Assembly (NCBI GenBank): GCA_964370375.1
Contig: CAYJIX010000032.1
Location: 1 to 26,071, forward strand
Direction of reading: 5' to 3'
Source of the DNA: CAYJIX01 sp964370375
GTDB taxonomy: Bacteria > Desulfobacterota > Desulfovibrionia > Desulfovibrionales > Desulfovibrionaceae
Length of the DNA: 26,071 nucleotides
The position numbers and the translations under genes are program-made. Below are positions 1 to 8,089 of this stretch, piece after piece; within the stretch, counting starts at the first letter, position 1; every line of letters starts with the position of its first letter. The notes under the pieces were generated by a model, which was not told the DNA's origin, did not search any database, and saw only the letters and a program-made list of their open reading frames with translations.

Positions 1-59
1 CATGTGCTTGAAAATGTACTTGTGCAGGATAAAAGGCATGAAAAATCAATCGCTTGCGT

Positions 60-115
60 TGCTCTCTGTATCCGTAACACTCGTTCCTCGTGTATCTGTG
101 CTCTTAATTCCCGTA
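60..115 (-). repeat. 39-bp-period degenerate repeat, copy A
   Basis: Two 17-nt boxes lie exactly 39 nt apart. On the plus strand, TGCTCTCTGTATCCGTA is at 60-76 and TGCTCTTAATTCCCGTA at 99-115. A 22-nt spacer (77-98) between them contains ACTCGTTCCTCG. The same box-spacer-box layout recurs at 23968-24022 and 25998-26053 in the same orientation. The flank just before the first box (GCGT next to TGCTCT) is also shared with copy B. The period is a multiple of three, so open frames run through it, but I see no gene. This is a noncoding repeat family of unknown role. Confidence 0.7.
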
Positions 116-319
116 AGGCTTAAAGACTCACCTAACGGGAACGCCTTTGGCGCCCGCCTAGTCGGAACGGCTATACCACTAGCGTGGTCCCCTTCGGGCA
201 GGAACGGTGCAAGTGAATTGCACCTACTCTTGATTTTAGTCTTGCTTAAAAGCAAAGCTTTTTAGCAAGACTTATAAGGCTTCGCGTTGTTTGGTCGCAT
301 TGGCTGCCGCCAACGCTCC
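104..319 (+). other. Hairpin-rich noncoding stretch, possible structured RNA
   Basis: This gene-free stretch has a series of perfect or near-perfect hairpins: 108-114 with 135-141 (7 bp, plus an inner AGG/CCT), 142-145 with 149-152, 175-179 with 184-188 (ACCAC/GTGGT), 206-212 with 218-224 (GGTGCAA/TTGCACC), and 238-253 with 257-272 (near-continuous 16-nt arms). A weaker pairing joins 284-289 and 311-316. It ends directly at a strong plus-strand terminator (320-359). That layout would suit a small RNA on the plus strand. I do not recognise a known RNA family, and it could instead be a degraded element or the tail of an upstream transcript. Confidence 0.4.
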
Positions 320-359
320 AAAAGACTCAGCACAATGAATTGTGCAGGAGTCTTTTTTT
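320..359 (+). terminator. Strong rho-independent terminator
   Basis: AAAAGACTC (320-328) pairs with GAGTCTTTT (348-356), and the inner GCACAAT (330-336) pairs with ATTGTGC (339-345) around a two-base loop. A T-run covers 353-359. It would end a plus-strand transcript coming from 1-319 or from before the window. The A-run on the left means it might also work on the minus strand. Confidence 0.85.
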
Positions 360-495
360 AGGCTAAAGCGTGGCAAAAATACACCGAATTGTCGCGTCCC
401 CGAAAAGGCAGTTAGAGTACACGTGCCTTTTTCAAAAGGGGCACGAAACTACATTTTTAAGCCATCATACATGATGGGGCACGGCTCATATAGGC
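360..495. other. Gene-free segment with two further hairpins
   Basis: No convincing gene is present. CGTGCC (422-427) pairs with GGCACG (440-445), and CCATCAT (462-468) pairs with ATGATGG (471-477). The segment is downstream of the minus-strand ugd terminator and of the plus-strand terminator, so it sits between two transcript ends. Confidence 0.5.
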
Positions 496-514
496 AAAAA
501 CGGGTGCTACCCGT
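496..514 (-). terminator. Terminator of ugd, overlapping its stop codon
   Basis: Read on the minus strand, ACGGGT, loop AGC and ACCCGT are followed by TTTTTG, a compact intrinsic terminator. On the plus strand the arms are 500-505 and 509-514. The ugd stop codon (507-509) lies across the loop and the first base of one arm, so translation would run into the terminator stem. Confidence 0.7.
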
Positions 515-1841
515 CAGCTTTACCTACACAAAAATACGCAAAACCCTGTTCTGCCATGCTTTGCGGTGAATAGATATTGCGCCCGTCAAAAAGGATGGGG
601 GCGTTGAGTTCTTTTTTTATTCGCTGAAAATCAGGGGTGCGGAACTGGTTCCATTCTGTGACAACAAGCAAGGCATCTGCTTTGTGGCAGGCTGCGTATT
701 GATCATCAACAATGCGAACAAGGCTGTTGCTGCCAAGCACCTCTGCTGCCTTGTGGCTTGCCACAGGGTCAAAGGCTTGAATATTCATGCCAAGGGCTGT
801 GAGTTCTTCAATAATGACCAGCGAGGGGGCTTCGCGCATATCGTCTGTATTGGCTTTAAAGGCAAGGCCCCATAGGGCCAAGGTTTTCCCATGAACGCCG
901 CCTTGAGGCGCAAAATATTCTGTAATACGGCGAGCCATACTGCTTTTTTGGCGGATATTGACGCGCTCCACTGCATCAAGAAGTTCTGGTTCCATGCCAA
1001 TATTTCTAGCTGTCCAGATAAGGGCTCTGACATCTTTTGGAAAACAAGACCCCCCATAACCTACACCGGGATAAATGAATTGATACCCTATACGCGAATC
1101 AGAGCCAATGCCGGTACGCACTTCACGTACATCCGCGCCGACTTTTTCACAGATATTCGCCATTTCATTGATGAAAGAAATTTTTGTTGCCAGCATACAA
1201 TTGGCGGCATATTTTGTCATTTCTGCACTGCGTACTCCCATGACAAGAAGCTTCTCACGGGTTCGAGCAAATGGCGCGTACAGCTCACGCATAAGGGCGG
1301 CCGTTTTTTCTGAATGGGTACCCACAATCACGCGATCAGGTTTCATAAAGTCCGTGACAGCGTTACCTTCTTTCAAAAATTCAGGGTTGGAGACCACATC
1401 AAAAGGAATGGACAAGCCTCGTTCTGTTAAATGTGAGCTGATGATGGCACGTACTCGGTCAGCAGTGCCAACAGGTACGGTAGATTTATCAACCACAATA
1501 AGCTCTTGTTCCATGTGCGTGCCAATTTCACGTGCCACTTGCTCCACAAAGCAGAGATCGCATGAACCGTCATCGGCAGAGGGGGTGCCAACGCAAATAA
1601 AGGCAAACTCAGCCTGCTGTAATGCTTTTTTTAGGTCAGTGGTAAAGGTCAGTCGCCCATCGGCAAGGTTCTTTTTGACCATTGGTTCAAGGCCTGGTTC
1701 AAAAATGTGGACCTTACCTAAACAAAGCTGCTCTACAATGCGCGGATTCACATCAACACAAACAACAGTGTTGCCCATCTCTGCAAAACAAGCAGCACTT
1801 ACAAGTCCTACATAGCCTGTGCCTACAACGGTAAGGTGCAT
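507..1841 (-). CDS. ugd: UDP-glucose 6-dehydrogenase
   Basis: A cytosolic enzyme of 444 residues, the usual length for the UDP-glucose/GDP-mannose dehydrogenase family. It oxidises UDP-glucose twice with NAD+ to give UDP-glucuronate. The N-terminal Rossmann motif is GTGYVG (7-12). The catalytic region has NPEFLKEG (152-159, Glu154), Lys210, Asn214 and GYGGSCFPKD (261-270) with the nucleophile Cys266 and Asp270. The UDP-binding C-terminal domain includes FKANTDDMREAPS. All key residues are present. The ATG at 1841 follows a GAGGAG ribosome site. It lies 65 bp after an epimerase gene on the same strand that would use its product, so the two probably form an operon for UDP-GlcA and UDP-GalA. GDP-mannose dehydrogenase is the main alternative, but context and motifs favour Ugd. 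Confidence 0.95.
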   Translation of the reverse strand: MHLTVVGTGYVGLVSAACFAEMGNTVVCVDVNPRIVEQLCLGKVHIFEPGLEPMVKKNLADGRLTFTTDLKKALQQAEFAFICVGTPSADDGSCDLCFVEQVAREIGTHMEQELIVVDKSTVPVGTADRVRAIISSHLTERGLSIPFDVVSNPEFLKEGNAVTDFMKPDRVIVGTHSEKTAALMRELYAPFARTREKLLVMGVRSAEMTKYAANCMLATKISFINEMANICEKVGADVREVRTGIGSDSRIGYQFIYPGVGYGGSCFPKDVRALIWTARNIGMEPELLDAVERVNIRQKSSMARRITEYFAPQGGVHGKTLALWGLAFKANTDDMREAPSLVIIEELTALGMNIQAFDPVASHKAAEVLGSNSLVRIVDDQYAACHKADALLVVTEWNQFRTPDFQRIKKELNAPILFDGRNIYSPQSMAEQGFAYFCVGKADG

Positions 1842-1906
1842 ATACTCTCCTCGGATGAATACGGTTAAATGTCTGAACTGTATAAAAAGTATTTATATGC
1901 AACAGC

Positions 1907-2929
1907 TTAATCTGCGCAATTTTTAGAATGATAATAGTCCATATACCAATCGGCAAAGCGAGCAATGCCTTCTTCAAGCGGTGTGCTAGGAGTAAATCCT
2001 GTGACGTCTTGCAAACTTTTTACCTCAGCATAGGTGGATTGCACATCGCCGGGTTGCATGGGAAGCATGGTGCGGATAGCCTTGCGTCCTAGCGCATTTT
2101 CTAGCGTCTCGATAAAATCATTTAGGCAAACTGTGGTGTTATTGCCAATGTTGTATATTCGCCAAGGGGCTGTGCTTGTTGCCGGGTTAGGGCTTTTTAG
2201 ATCAAAAGACGTGTCCGCTAAAGCAGGTTTGTCCATTATGCGTATAACACCTTCAATAATATCATCAATATAGGTGAAGTCGCGGTACATGTTTCCATGA
2301 TTAAACACCTTGATGGGTTTCTCTTGCATTATGGCCGAAGCAAACAAATGCGGTGCCATGTCAGGGCGTCCCCAAGGGCCATATACAGTAAAAAAGCGAA
2401 GCCCAGTACATGGCAACCCATAAAGATGCGCATAGCTATGCGCCATGAGCTCATTGCTTTTTTTTGTGGCGGCATAAAGGCTTACAGGATGATCCACATT
2501 ATGTTGTTCAGAAAAAGGCTGAGCTGTATTGAGGCCATATACAGAGCTTGAAGAGGCATAGACAAGATGCCCAACCTTGTGATTGCGGCATCCTTCCAAC
2601 ACATTGGCAAAGCCATTTAGGTTTGAGCGAATATAGGCCTTTGGATTTTCTAAGCTGTAGCGCACCCCTGCTTGAGCGGCGAGGTTTACCACATGGGTAA
2701 AGCTTTCCTGTGCGAACAGGTCTTCCATGGCCGTGTCATCTGCCAGGTCTGCTTCCACAAACCGAAAATGCGGCAACTTTAAAAGTTCGCTAAGCCGGTC
2801 GCGTTTAAGCTTAACATCATAGTAATCGTTCAGGTTATCAAGCCCAATAACAGTATGTTGCTCGCTGGAAAGTCGCTTTGCAAGGTGAAAACCTATAAAA
2901 CCGCAAGCCCCTGTCACAAGTATATGCAT
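1907..2929 (-). CDS. NAD-dependent epimerase, probable UDP-glucuronate 4-epimerase
   Basis: A 340-residue extended short-chain dehydrogenase/reductase of the nucleotide-sugar epimerase group. It has the NAD-binding GACGFIG (7-13), the Ser-rich strand YASSSSVYG (124-132) and the catalytic YxxxK at Tyr152/Lys156. The segment around RFFTVYGPWGRPDMA (178-192) and RDFTYIDDI (216-224) is typical of bacterial UDP-glucuronate 4-epimerases, which interconvert UDP-GlcA and UDP-GalA. Assignment within the family rests on these motifs and on the next gene, ugd, which makes UDP-GlcA. The ATG at 2929 has an AGGAG site about 7 nt upstream. The product probably feeds lipopolysaccharide or capsule synthesis. 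UDP-glucose 4-epimerase (GalE) is a less likely alternative. Confidence 0.88.
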   Translation of the reverse strand: MHILVTGACGFIGFHLAKRLSSEQHTVIGLDNLNDYYDVKLKRDRLSELLKLPHFRFVEADLADDTAMEDLFAQESFTHVVNLAAQAGVRYSLENPKAYIRSNLNGFANVLEGCRNHKVGHLVYASSSSVYGLNTAQPFSEQHNVDHPVSLYAATKKSNELMAHSYAHLYGLPCTGLRFFTVYGPWGRPDMAPHLFASAIMQEKPIKVFNHGNMYRDFTYIDDIIEGVIRIMDKPALADTSFDLKSPNPATSTAPWRIYNIGNNTTVCLNDFIETLENALGRKAIRTMLPMQPGDVQSTYAEVKSLQDVTGFTPSTPLEEGIARFADWYMDYYHSKNCAD

Positions 2930-2968
2930 AGTGTTGCTCCTAGAGCGAAACTTTGTTTAGTAGTAGAA

Positions 2969-3008
2969 GTATGCGCCCTGTTACACATTTGCATAACAGG
3001 GCGCATAC
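2969..3008. repeat. 15-bp perfect inverted repeat
   Basis: GTATGCGCCCTGTTA (2969-2983) is the exact reverse complement of 2994-3008, around a 10-nt loop. It sits between the sensor kinase stop (3066) and the epimerase start (2929). There is no T-run on either side, so it is not a standard intrinsic terminator. It could be an RNA stability or processing hairpin, a rho-assisted terminator or a protein site for the epimerase-ugd operon. A small second hairpin (GCAAG/CTTGC, 3026-3039) lies beside it. Confidence 0.75.
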
Positions 3009-3065
3009 GTTGAACTTTATCATATGCAAGAGCCCTTGCCTACGAAAGAGCCCTGCGGTCAAGCA

Positions 3066-6000
3066 TTAGGCCGACAAAAAGCCTTTAAGAATGAGTATAA
3101 GTTTTTCTAGTTCAATGGGTTTCGCTAAATGCGTATTCATCCCGCTGGCAAGGGCGGCTTCTACATCTTCCTTGAACGCGTTGGCTGTTATGGCAATAAT
3201 GGGTACGGTTGCAGCATCGGCGCGGTTCAATTCTCTGATGCGTTTTGAAGCATCATGCCCATCAAGCCTTGGCATTTGAATGTCCATAAGGATGACATCA
3301 TAATAGCCAACACTAGAAGCAATGAATTTTTCTATAGCATCTATACCGTCAACTGCCTCGTCGATTTCAAGTTCAAAGGGTGAAAGCAGCTCTGTTACAA
3401 TAAGGCGATTGATGTCCACGTCATCCACAAGCAAGACACGCTTACCGGCAGGCAGGGAAAGATCAACAGCTTCTTGCTGGGAGCTTTTTTGATTTGGGCA
3501 TTCGTCCAACCAAATCGTAAAGGTAAATTCACTGCCAACGCCTTCTTTGCTGTTTACTGTAATGTCACCGCCAAACAGGTTCACAATGCTTCGGCTTATG
3601 GACAGTCCAAGGCCTGTTCCTCCATAGGTACGGCTAATATCCTTGCCGCCTTGTTCAAAGGGAACAAATAAGGATTCCATACCTTTTTGGGAAATGCCGA
3701 TGCCGGTATCAATAATGTGGAATCCAAGTAAAGCCTTGCCGTCTTTTCTATCTTGTTGGTGTATGCGAAGGGTGACGTTGCCTTTTTCAGGAGTAAACTT
3801 TACTGCATTGCCAAGCAGGTTGAGAAGCACCTGTCTTAAGCGTAAGGGATCAGAATTAAAATCGGTGGCTTCTATTCCCTCTACTGCGACAGTAAAATCA
3901 ATATCTTTAGTCTGACAGCGCAGGCGGATAGTATTGGCGATGTCATCTATAAGTTGTTTGATATCAAATGGTTCCGGGGTTAAGGACAGTTTGCCTGTTT
4001 CAATTTGTGAAATTTCAAGCACGTCGTTGAGCAGGGCAAGCAAGTGCACCGCAGAGCTTTCAATCTGATCCACATGTGGCATTACGGCAAGGGGCTCTTC
4101 TCCGGTGTTCAGCTTACGCTTGGTAATGGTGGCCATGCCAATAATAGCATTCATGGGCGTTCTGGTTTCATGGCTCATATTGGCAAGGAATGTGGTCTTT
4201 GCTTCGTTTGCTTTACGCGCAGCTGTCACGGCAAGCAACAATTCGTCCTTGGCCTTGCGCAAGGCATTTTCTGTGGCAACACGCATGGACACGTCACGAG
4301 CAACGCTAAGAATTCCTACAACATTTTCTTGTATATCAAACAGGGGGGTGCGGACAACGTCAACAGTTTCTGTATGACCATCGGCAAAATGAAGCTGGCT
4401 TTCTGTCGTTAGTGATTTGGCAGAATCTATGGTTTGTTTGTCTCTGGTTGTTATGTCTCGAGCGTGTGTTGCTGAGAATATGTCCTCGGCAACTTTTCCA
4501 CAAATTTCTTCCGGTGTTTTGCCAACCAGCGATGCAAAACGTGGGTTTACAGAAAGGTATTTCCCTGAATTGTCTTTGTAGGAGATGATATCAGGTGAAG
4601 ACATAATAATAGTGTCCAACAGCATGCGCTGTTGTTCAATGCGGTTTTGCTCAAGAAGAATATCGGTAACATCGGTTATGGAAATGATATAGCCAATATT
4701 CTCTCCTTGGGGATCTTTAAGGAAGGTTGCTTGCCCTTTAAGATACTGATCGGTTTTTGCATAGTACATGACTTCAGGTTCAGTACCTTCCAAAAGAGCT
4801 GTTAGGGGGCAGTATTTTGTGTTCCAAGGATAGATAGCCATTTCATCGTATTTTTTGCCTACAACATCATCAAGTTTAGCGTCTATCAATGCTAAACTGG
4901 CTTCATTAGCATAGCAGATTGTACGGTCGAGGGATAAAATACTTACAGCGGTTGTGAAGTTTTCAGAAATGCTGTCAGCCATGTCGTCAATGGCGTCAGC
5001 AAGGTTGCCGATTTCATCCTTGATGGAGGCATTGAATCGGGATTGATAAAAGCCTGAACGGAATTTTGTAATGCCTTGAATGAGCAAATCAATCCGATTT
5101 GTAAAAGTTGAAGCCATCCAAATGGCAATGATGATTACAAGCAGTGTCATTACGGCTGTGGAGCCTGCCAATTCTAAGGATGACTGCCATAGGCTTTGAT
5201 TGATGCTTTCAAAGGCTTCCTTTGAAAGCCTGGCCAGTTTTTGGTCAGATTCATTCAATAGTACGTTGAGCGTTTCTTCCGTTTCAGTGGCGGCTAGGTG
5301 GAAATCGTCCACATTGGCGCCAACAGCTACAAAGCCAAATCCGCGCGGCGAATCAGCATAGTGGCCCGTATAGTAGGGAATGGCTGCGGCTGTATTTAAT
5401 TTCCACAAGCCGCTCCATAAAATCAAAAAGGAACCTGAACCGCCATCTTGGGTAAGGTCAAACCAGCCTACACATTGCGGTGCAAAATTAAGATAGCGAC
5501 AGTCAAGGCCAATAAGCCCTTGCTTTGCCAGTTCAAGTGCAGGTTTTTTACTGTTGGATTGCTCAAAAAATGTTGGGTAATCTACAATAAATTCTTCATA
5601 GGGTTTGCCGCTGGCCTGCCATGCGTTATAAATACTGCTTTCAAGCCATGGAATTTGAGGATTGCCGGTGGTAGCATCAAAGCCATACATGGAGTGGTGG
5701 CGCGGGTGGGCAACACTGCGCCCTTTGTAATCCCAAATAAAGGCATAGTTGCCTGTAAAACCGTCTGAAAGTTCAGTATAGCGTTCAGAGGTAGGCCGTA
5801 TGTGTTCAACAAGGGCTAAGATATGGTCGTGGTTGAGGGCAAGCGTCACATAGCCTATGATAGCACCATCGCGCTCAACGGGCGTTGCCCAGCGCACAAT
5901 CCCCTTAAAGCGTTTGCCGTTGGGGTTTTCAGTGCCGGCAAAAGCTGCATTTTCAGGCTCATAGGGCACGTTGCGTTTGGCGGCGTTTTCCGGCGTGTAC

Positions 6001-6797
6001 ATGCCGATAATTTTTGAACCTACGTATTCGCCAATCACGTCAGAAACATAGATTTCGCCGGGTTGCAGTTCCTTTAGCTTAGAAAAATAGTCTTCCGCTT
6101 TGCAAAAGGTGTTGGCTTTATCAGCAACATTTTGCAGTTTGGGATTCATAAGGTCAGATGTTGTAACCTTGATCTGTTCCATGCCGTTAAGGTCGACAAA
6201 GGTCGCCTCTAAAAATAACGGCTTTGCTTCAAATTCTAATTGATCCGGAGGACGATATTTAAAGCTGGTATTGTTTTCCTGATTGGATGAAGAAAATATC
6301 TTTGGTGTCGCAAGTTCGTTTTTTCTAACCCACTCTTTGCCGTCTTCGGATAATATCCATTCGCTTGGCTTGATGAGGGGGCTTGTTTGGGTGTTTAAAA
6401 AGTCTTGATACGTTTTTGTGTTAGGTTCAAGGGTCGCCATAAAACGAAGGTCGTCGTCGCGAGCGTATAAAAAGCTTGCTACATCTTGAGCTATATCAGT
6501 GGTAATACGTTCAATATCTTCGGTGGCACGTTCATCTAGGGCCTTTGTGGCATCTTCAATGGCAAGGTCGCCTGTGGCAACTAACGAGTCTAGGGCTTCG
6601 GTTGAGATAACCCCGGTACGCTGTATCATGTCGTACCCAAGGGTTTGCGCTTGGTGGTATGCCAATAAAGCAAGCAACCCAAGAGGGATAACCTTGATGA
6701 CGACAAAAAGTATGATGAGCTTGGCACGCATGCCAAAGCCAAGTTTAGCGAAAAAAGCCTCTATCCAAAAATGGAGCTTAGATGTATTGGTTGTCAT
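3066..6797 (-). CDS. Hybrid sensor histidine kinase with large periplasmic sensor, two PAS domains and receiver
   Basis: A membrane signalling protein of 1243 residues. Domains in order: transmembrane helix about 27-46; a very large extracytoplasmic region about 50-540 that resembles Cache-type sensors (segments such as IGYVTLALNHDHILALV and NYAFIWDYKGRSVAHPR); second transmembrane helix about 543-563; HAMP about 562-612; PAS about 613-715; PAS/PAC about 722-840; HisKA with the H-box SHETRTPMNAIIGM (His876 phosphoacceptor); HATPase with N-box Asn997, DTGIGIS (1030-1036) and GGTGLGLSIS (1059-1068); receiver 1119-1240 with MDIQMPRLDG (phosphoacceptor Asp1172), the T-loop ITAN and KP. All catalytic residues are present. 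There is no adjacent response regulator or output gene, so it is an orphan. Its ligand cannot be read from the sequence. Confidence 0.93.
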   Translation of the reverse strand: MTTNTSKLHFWIEAFFAKLGFGMRAKLIILFVVIKVIPLGLLALLAYHQAQTLGYDMIQRTGVISTEALDSLVATGDLAIEDATKALDERATEDIERITTDIAQDVASFLYARDDDLRFMATLEPNTKTYQDFLNTQTSPLIKPSEWILSEDGKEWVRKNELATPKIFSSSNQENNTSFKYRPPDQLEFEAKPLFLEATFVDLNGMEQIKVTTSDLMNPKLQNVADKANTFCKAEDYFSKLKELQPGEIYVSDVIGEYVGSKIIGMYTPENAAKRNVPYEPENAAFAGTENPNGKRFKGIVRWATPVERDGAIIGYVTLALNHDHILALVEHIRPTSERYTELSDGFTGNYAFIWDYKGRSVAHPRHHSMYGFDATTGNPQIPWLESSIYNAWQASGKPYEEFIVDYPTFFEQSNSKKPALELAKQGLIGLDCRYLNFAPQCVGWFDLTQDGGSGSFLILWSGLWKLNTAAAIPYYTGHYADSPRGFGFVAVGANVDDFHLAATETEETLNVLLNESDQKLARLSKEAFESINQSLWQSSLELAGSTAVMTLLVIIIAIWMASTFTNRIDLLIQGITKFRSGFYQSRFNASIKDEIGNLADAIDDMADSISENFTTAVSILSLDRTICYANEASLALIDAKLDDVVGKKYDEMAIYPWNTKYCPLTALLEGTEPEVMYYAKTDQYLKGQATFLKDPQGENIGYIISITDVTDILLEQNRIEQQRMLLDTIIMSSPDIISYKDNSGKYLSVNPRFASLVGKTPEEICGKVAEDIFSATHARDITTRDKQTIDSAKSLTTESQLHFADGHTETVDVVRTPLFDIQENVVGILSVARDVSMRVATENALRKAKDELLLAVTAARKANEAKTTFLANMSHETRTPMNAIIGMATITKRKLNTGEEPLAVMPHVDQIESSAVHLLALLNDVLEISQIETGKLSLTPEPFDIKQLIDDIANTIRLRCQTKDIDFTVAVEGIEATDFNSDPLRLRQVLLNLLGNAVKFTPEKGNVTLRIHQQDRKDGKALLGFHIIDTGIGISQKGMESLFVPFEQGGKDISRTYGGTGLGLSISRSIVNLFGGDITVNSKEGVGSEFTFTIWLDECPNQKSSQQEAVDLSLPAGKRVLLVDDVDINRLIVTELLSPFELEIDEAVDGIDAIEKFIASSVGYYDVILMDIQMPRLDGHDASKRIRELNRADAATVPIIAITANAFKEDVEAALASGMNTHLAKPIELEKLILILKGFLSA

Positions 6798-7310
6798 AGC
6801 AAACTTCGCTTTTTTAGAGGTATGTCAAAACAGATAAAGTCAAAAATTCCATTGTGTTAATTTGTCTTGCTGTGCCCGTTTAAGCTAAAATGGCATTGCA
6901 TAAAATTTTTTAACAATAATGGTTTTTGAAAAATTATAGTATTGTATGCCGTAAATGGTTTATTACGATTAAGCCATTTCTATTTGTATGCATAACGCTT
7001 TTTACAAAAGAAAGGCTGAAAAAAAGAAGGCCATCTTAGTCCTTTTAGTAAGAAACTAAAAAACTATTAGAACTATAAACAGATGATTATAGTGCTGTCA
7101 AGGATACTCGTTACGGCTATAGCATTTTTTATAGTCTTTGATTTGATGAAAAGATACTGTTATTGCAGTATGGATGTACGCACATTTTCCGAAAAAAATG
7201 GGGGAAGATTCTTGCACAAGGAAATGGTATATCAACCCAAAATGCGTCGCAACATCATAAAAAAATGTACAGGCCAGCAAAAGAGGCGCAAGCTTGCGTA
7301 GTGTTTGTAT
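6798..7310. other. AT-rich gene-free region upstream of the sensor kinase
   Basis: This lies between the sensor kinase start and the tsaB stop. It is clearly AT-rich. A minus-strand TATAAT (6933-6938) is a possible -10 for the kinase, but no good -35 is seen at the right distance. TTTTAGT (7043-7049) pairs with ACTAAAA (7055-7061). A perfect 12-nt palindrome CGCAAGCTTGCG (7287-7298) follows tsaB and, read on the minus strand, is followed by CCTCTTTT, a weak terminator candidate. A 72-codon open frame at 7083-7301 has no ribosome site and is not called. Confidence 0.5.
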
Positions 7311-8036
7311 TTATTGAGTAAGCAGGCGTTGTAGTTCGGCATGAGCTTGTGCAGGTTCTTGTCCGCGCTGGCGTGCGATATGATCTAAATTATCAATGGC
7401 GTCACACGGGCGCACGTATAAGGGCTCAAGGTCATGATGTACCCATGTTGCAGCATTGACAGTAAGATGTAGTAAGGCTTGCGCAGAAGGTGTTGTCAGT
7501 GGCGCAATGATAGCATGGGAAGGCAAGTTGGCCTTGGCCGTGCCGCTACCTATATAGATGGCCTGTTCGTTGATGGCAGCGCCTTCATAGAAAATCAGCT
7601 CTGGAGTAGGAGCTTGAGCTATGGGCATATTTTGGGGGCCCATAACAAAGGTTTGCGCGTGCACTTTGTCGCGCCTTGCTGTTGTAAGAACCCGTACAAA
7701 CGTACCCTCAGCACAAGGGACATCGGCAGCTAAGGCTTGCAAATAGTTAATGCCTGCCACGGGAATGGATTGAACACGCCGCAATGCTGCTGCTAAGGTA
7801 AGCACAAGGCGGATACCGGTAAAACTGCCAGGCCCAATCACACAGGCAATACGTTGTACCTGTGTGATGTCTGTGTCAAGCCGTTTTAAGGTGTCTGCTA
7901 AAAGAGGCGGCAAAAGTTCTGTGCCATTGGATGGCGCGTAAAGCTCTGTAGCTGCAAGCACAAGTGTGTCTTTAGCAACAATCAGCTGTAAGCGCCCCTC
8001 GGCGGCATTGAGGATAAGTGTAAGGTTTTCTAGCAT
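7311..8036 (-). CDS. tsaB: tRNA t6A modification protein TsaB
   Basis: A cytosolic ASKHA-fold protein of 241 residues. TsaB is the non-catalytic partner of TsaD in the TsaB-TsaD-TsaE complex that transfers the threonylcarbamoyl group to A37 of ANN-decoding tRNAs. The N-terminal part reads like the family, with the signature GPGSFTGIRL at 68-77 followed by the helix LTLAAALRR. The C-terminal part is more divergent, which is usual for TsaB. It is the last gene of the long minus-strand block, 53 bp after rseP. The ribosome site before the ATG is weak, so it may depend on readthrough from upstream genes. Functional partners (tsaD, tsaE) are not in this window. Confidence 0.92.
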   Translation of the reverse strand: MLENLTLILNAAEGRLQLIVAKDTLVLAATELYAPSNGTELLPPLLADTLKRLDTDITQVQRIACVIGPGSFTGIRLVLTLAAALRRVQSIPVAGINYLQALAADVPCAEGTFVRVLTTARRDKVHAQTFVMGPQNMPIAQAPTPELIFYEGAAINEQAIYIGSGTAKANLPSHAIIAPLTTPSAQALLHLTVNAATWVHHDLEPLYVRPCDAIDNLDHIARQRGQEPAQAHAELQRLLTQ

Positions 8037-8089
8037 GTTGTGGAGCAGTTAAGATTGTGTGCTGAAAAATGCTGTGCAAAAAGCCGATA

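Noticed and set aside
60..115. CRISPR array considered for the 39-bp-period repeat
   Set aside because: Both the boxes and the spacers are related in sequence between loci, the boxes are degenerate and only two per site, and there are no cas genes.
2..265. 87-codon plus-strand frame
   Set aside because: It runs through repeat copy A and several hairpins, has no ribosome site, and its peptide shows the 13-residue repeat expected from a 39-bp period.
104..360. Known riboswitch, tmRNA, 6S or SRP RNA in the island
   Set aside because: No diagnostic motif or tRNA-like end was recognised, so only a generic structured-RNA candidate is reported.
342..569. 75-codon plus-strand frame
   Set aside because: Starts within the terminator hairpin and ends inside ugd on the opposite strand. 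No family resemblance.
1108..1815. 235-codon plus-strand frame opposite ugd
   Set aside because: Antisense shadow of a clearly real gene. Its sequence has no recognisable domain.
7083..7301. 72-codon plus-strand frame with hydrophobic start
   Set aside because: No ribosome site, AT-rich region, and not convincing as a membrane protein. Could be checked by RNA-seq.
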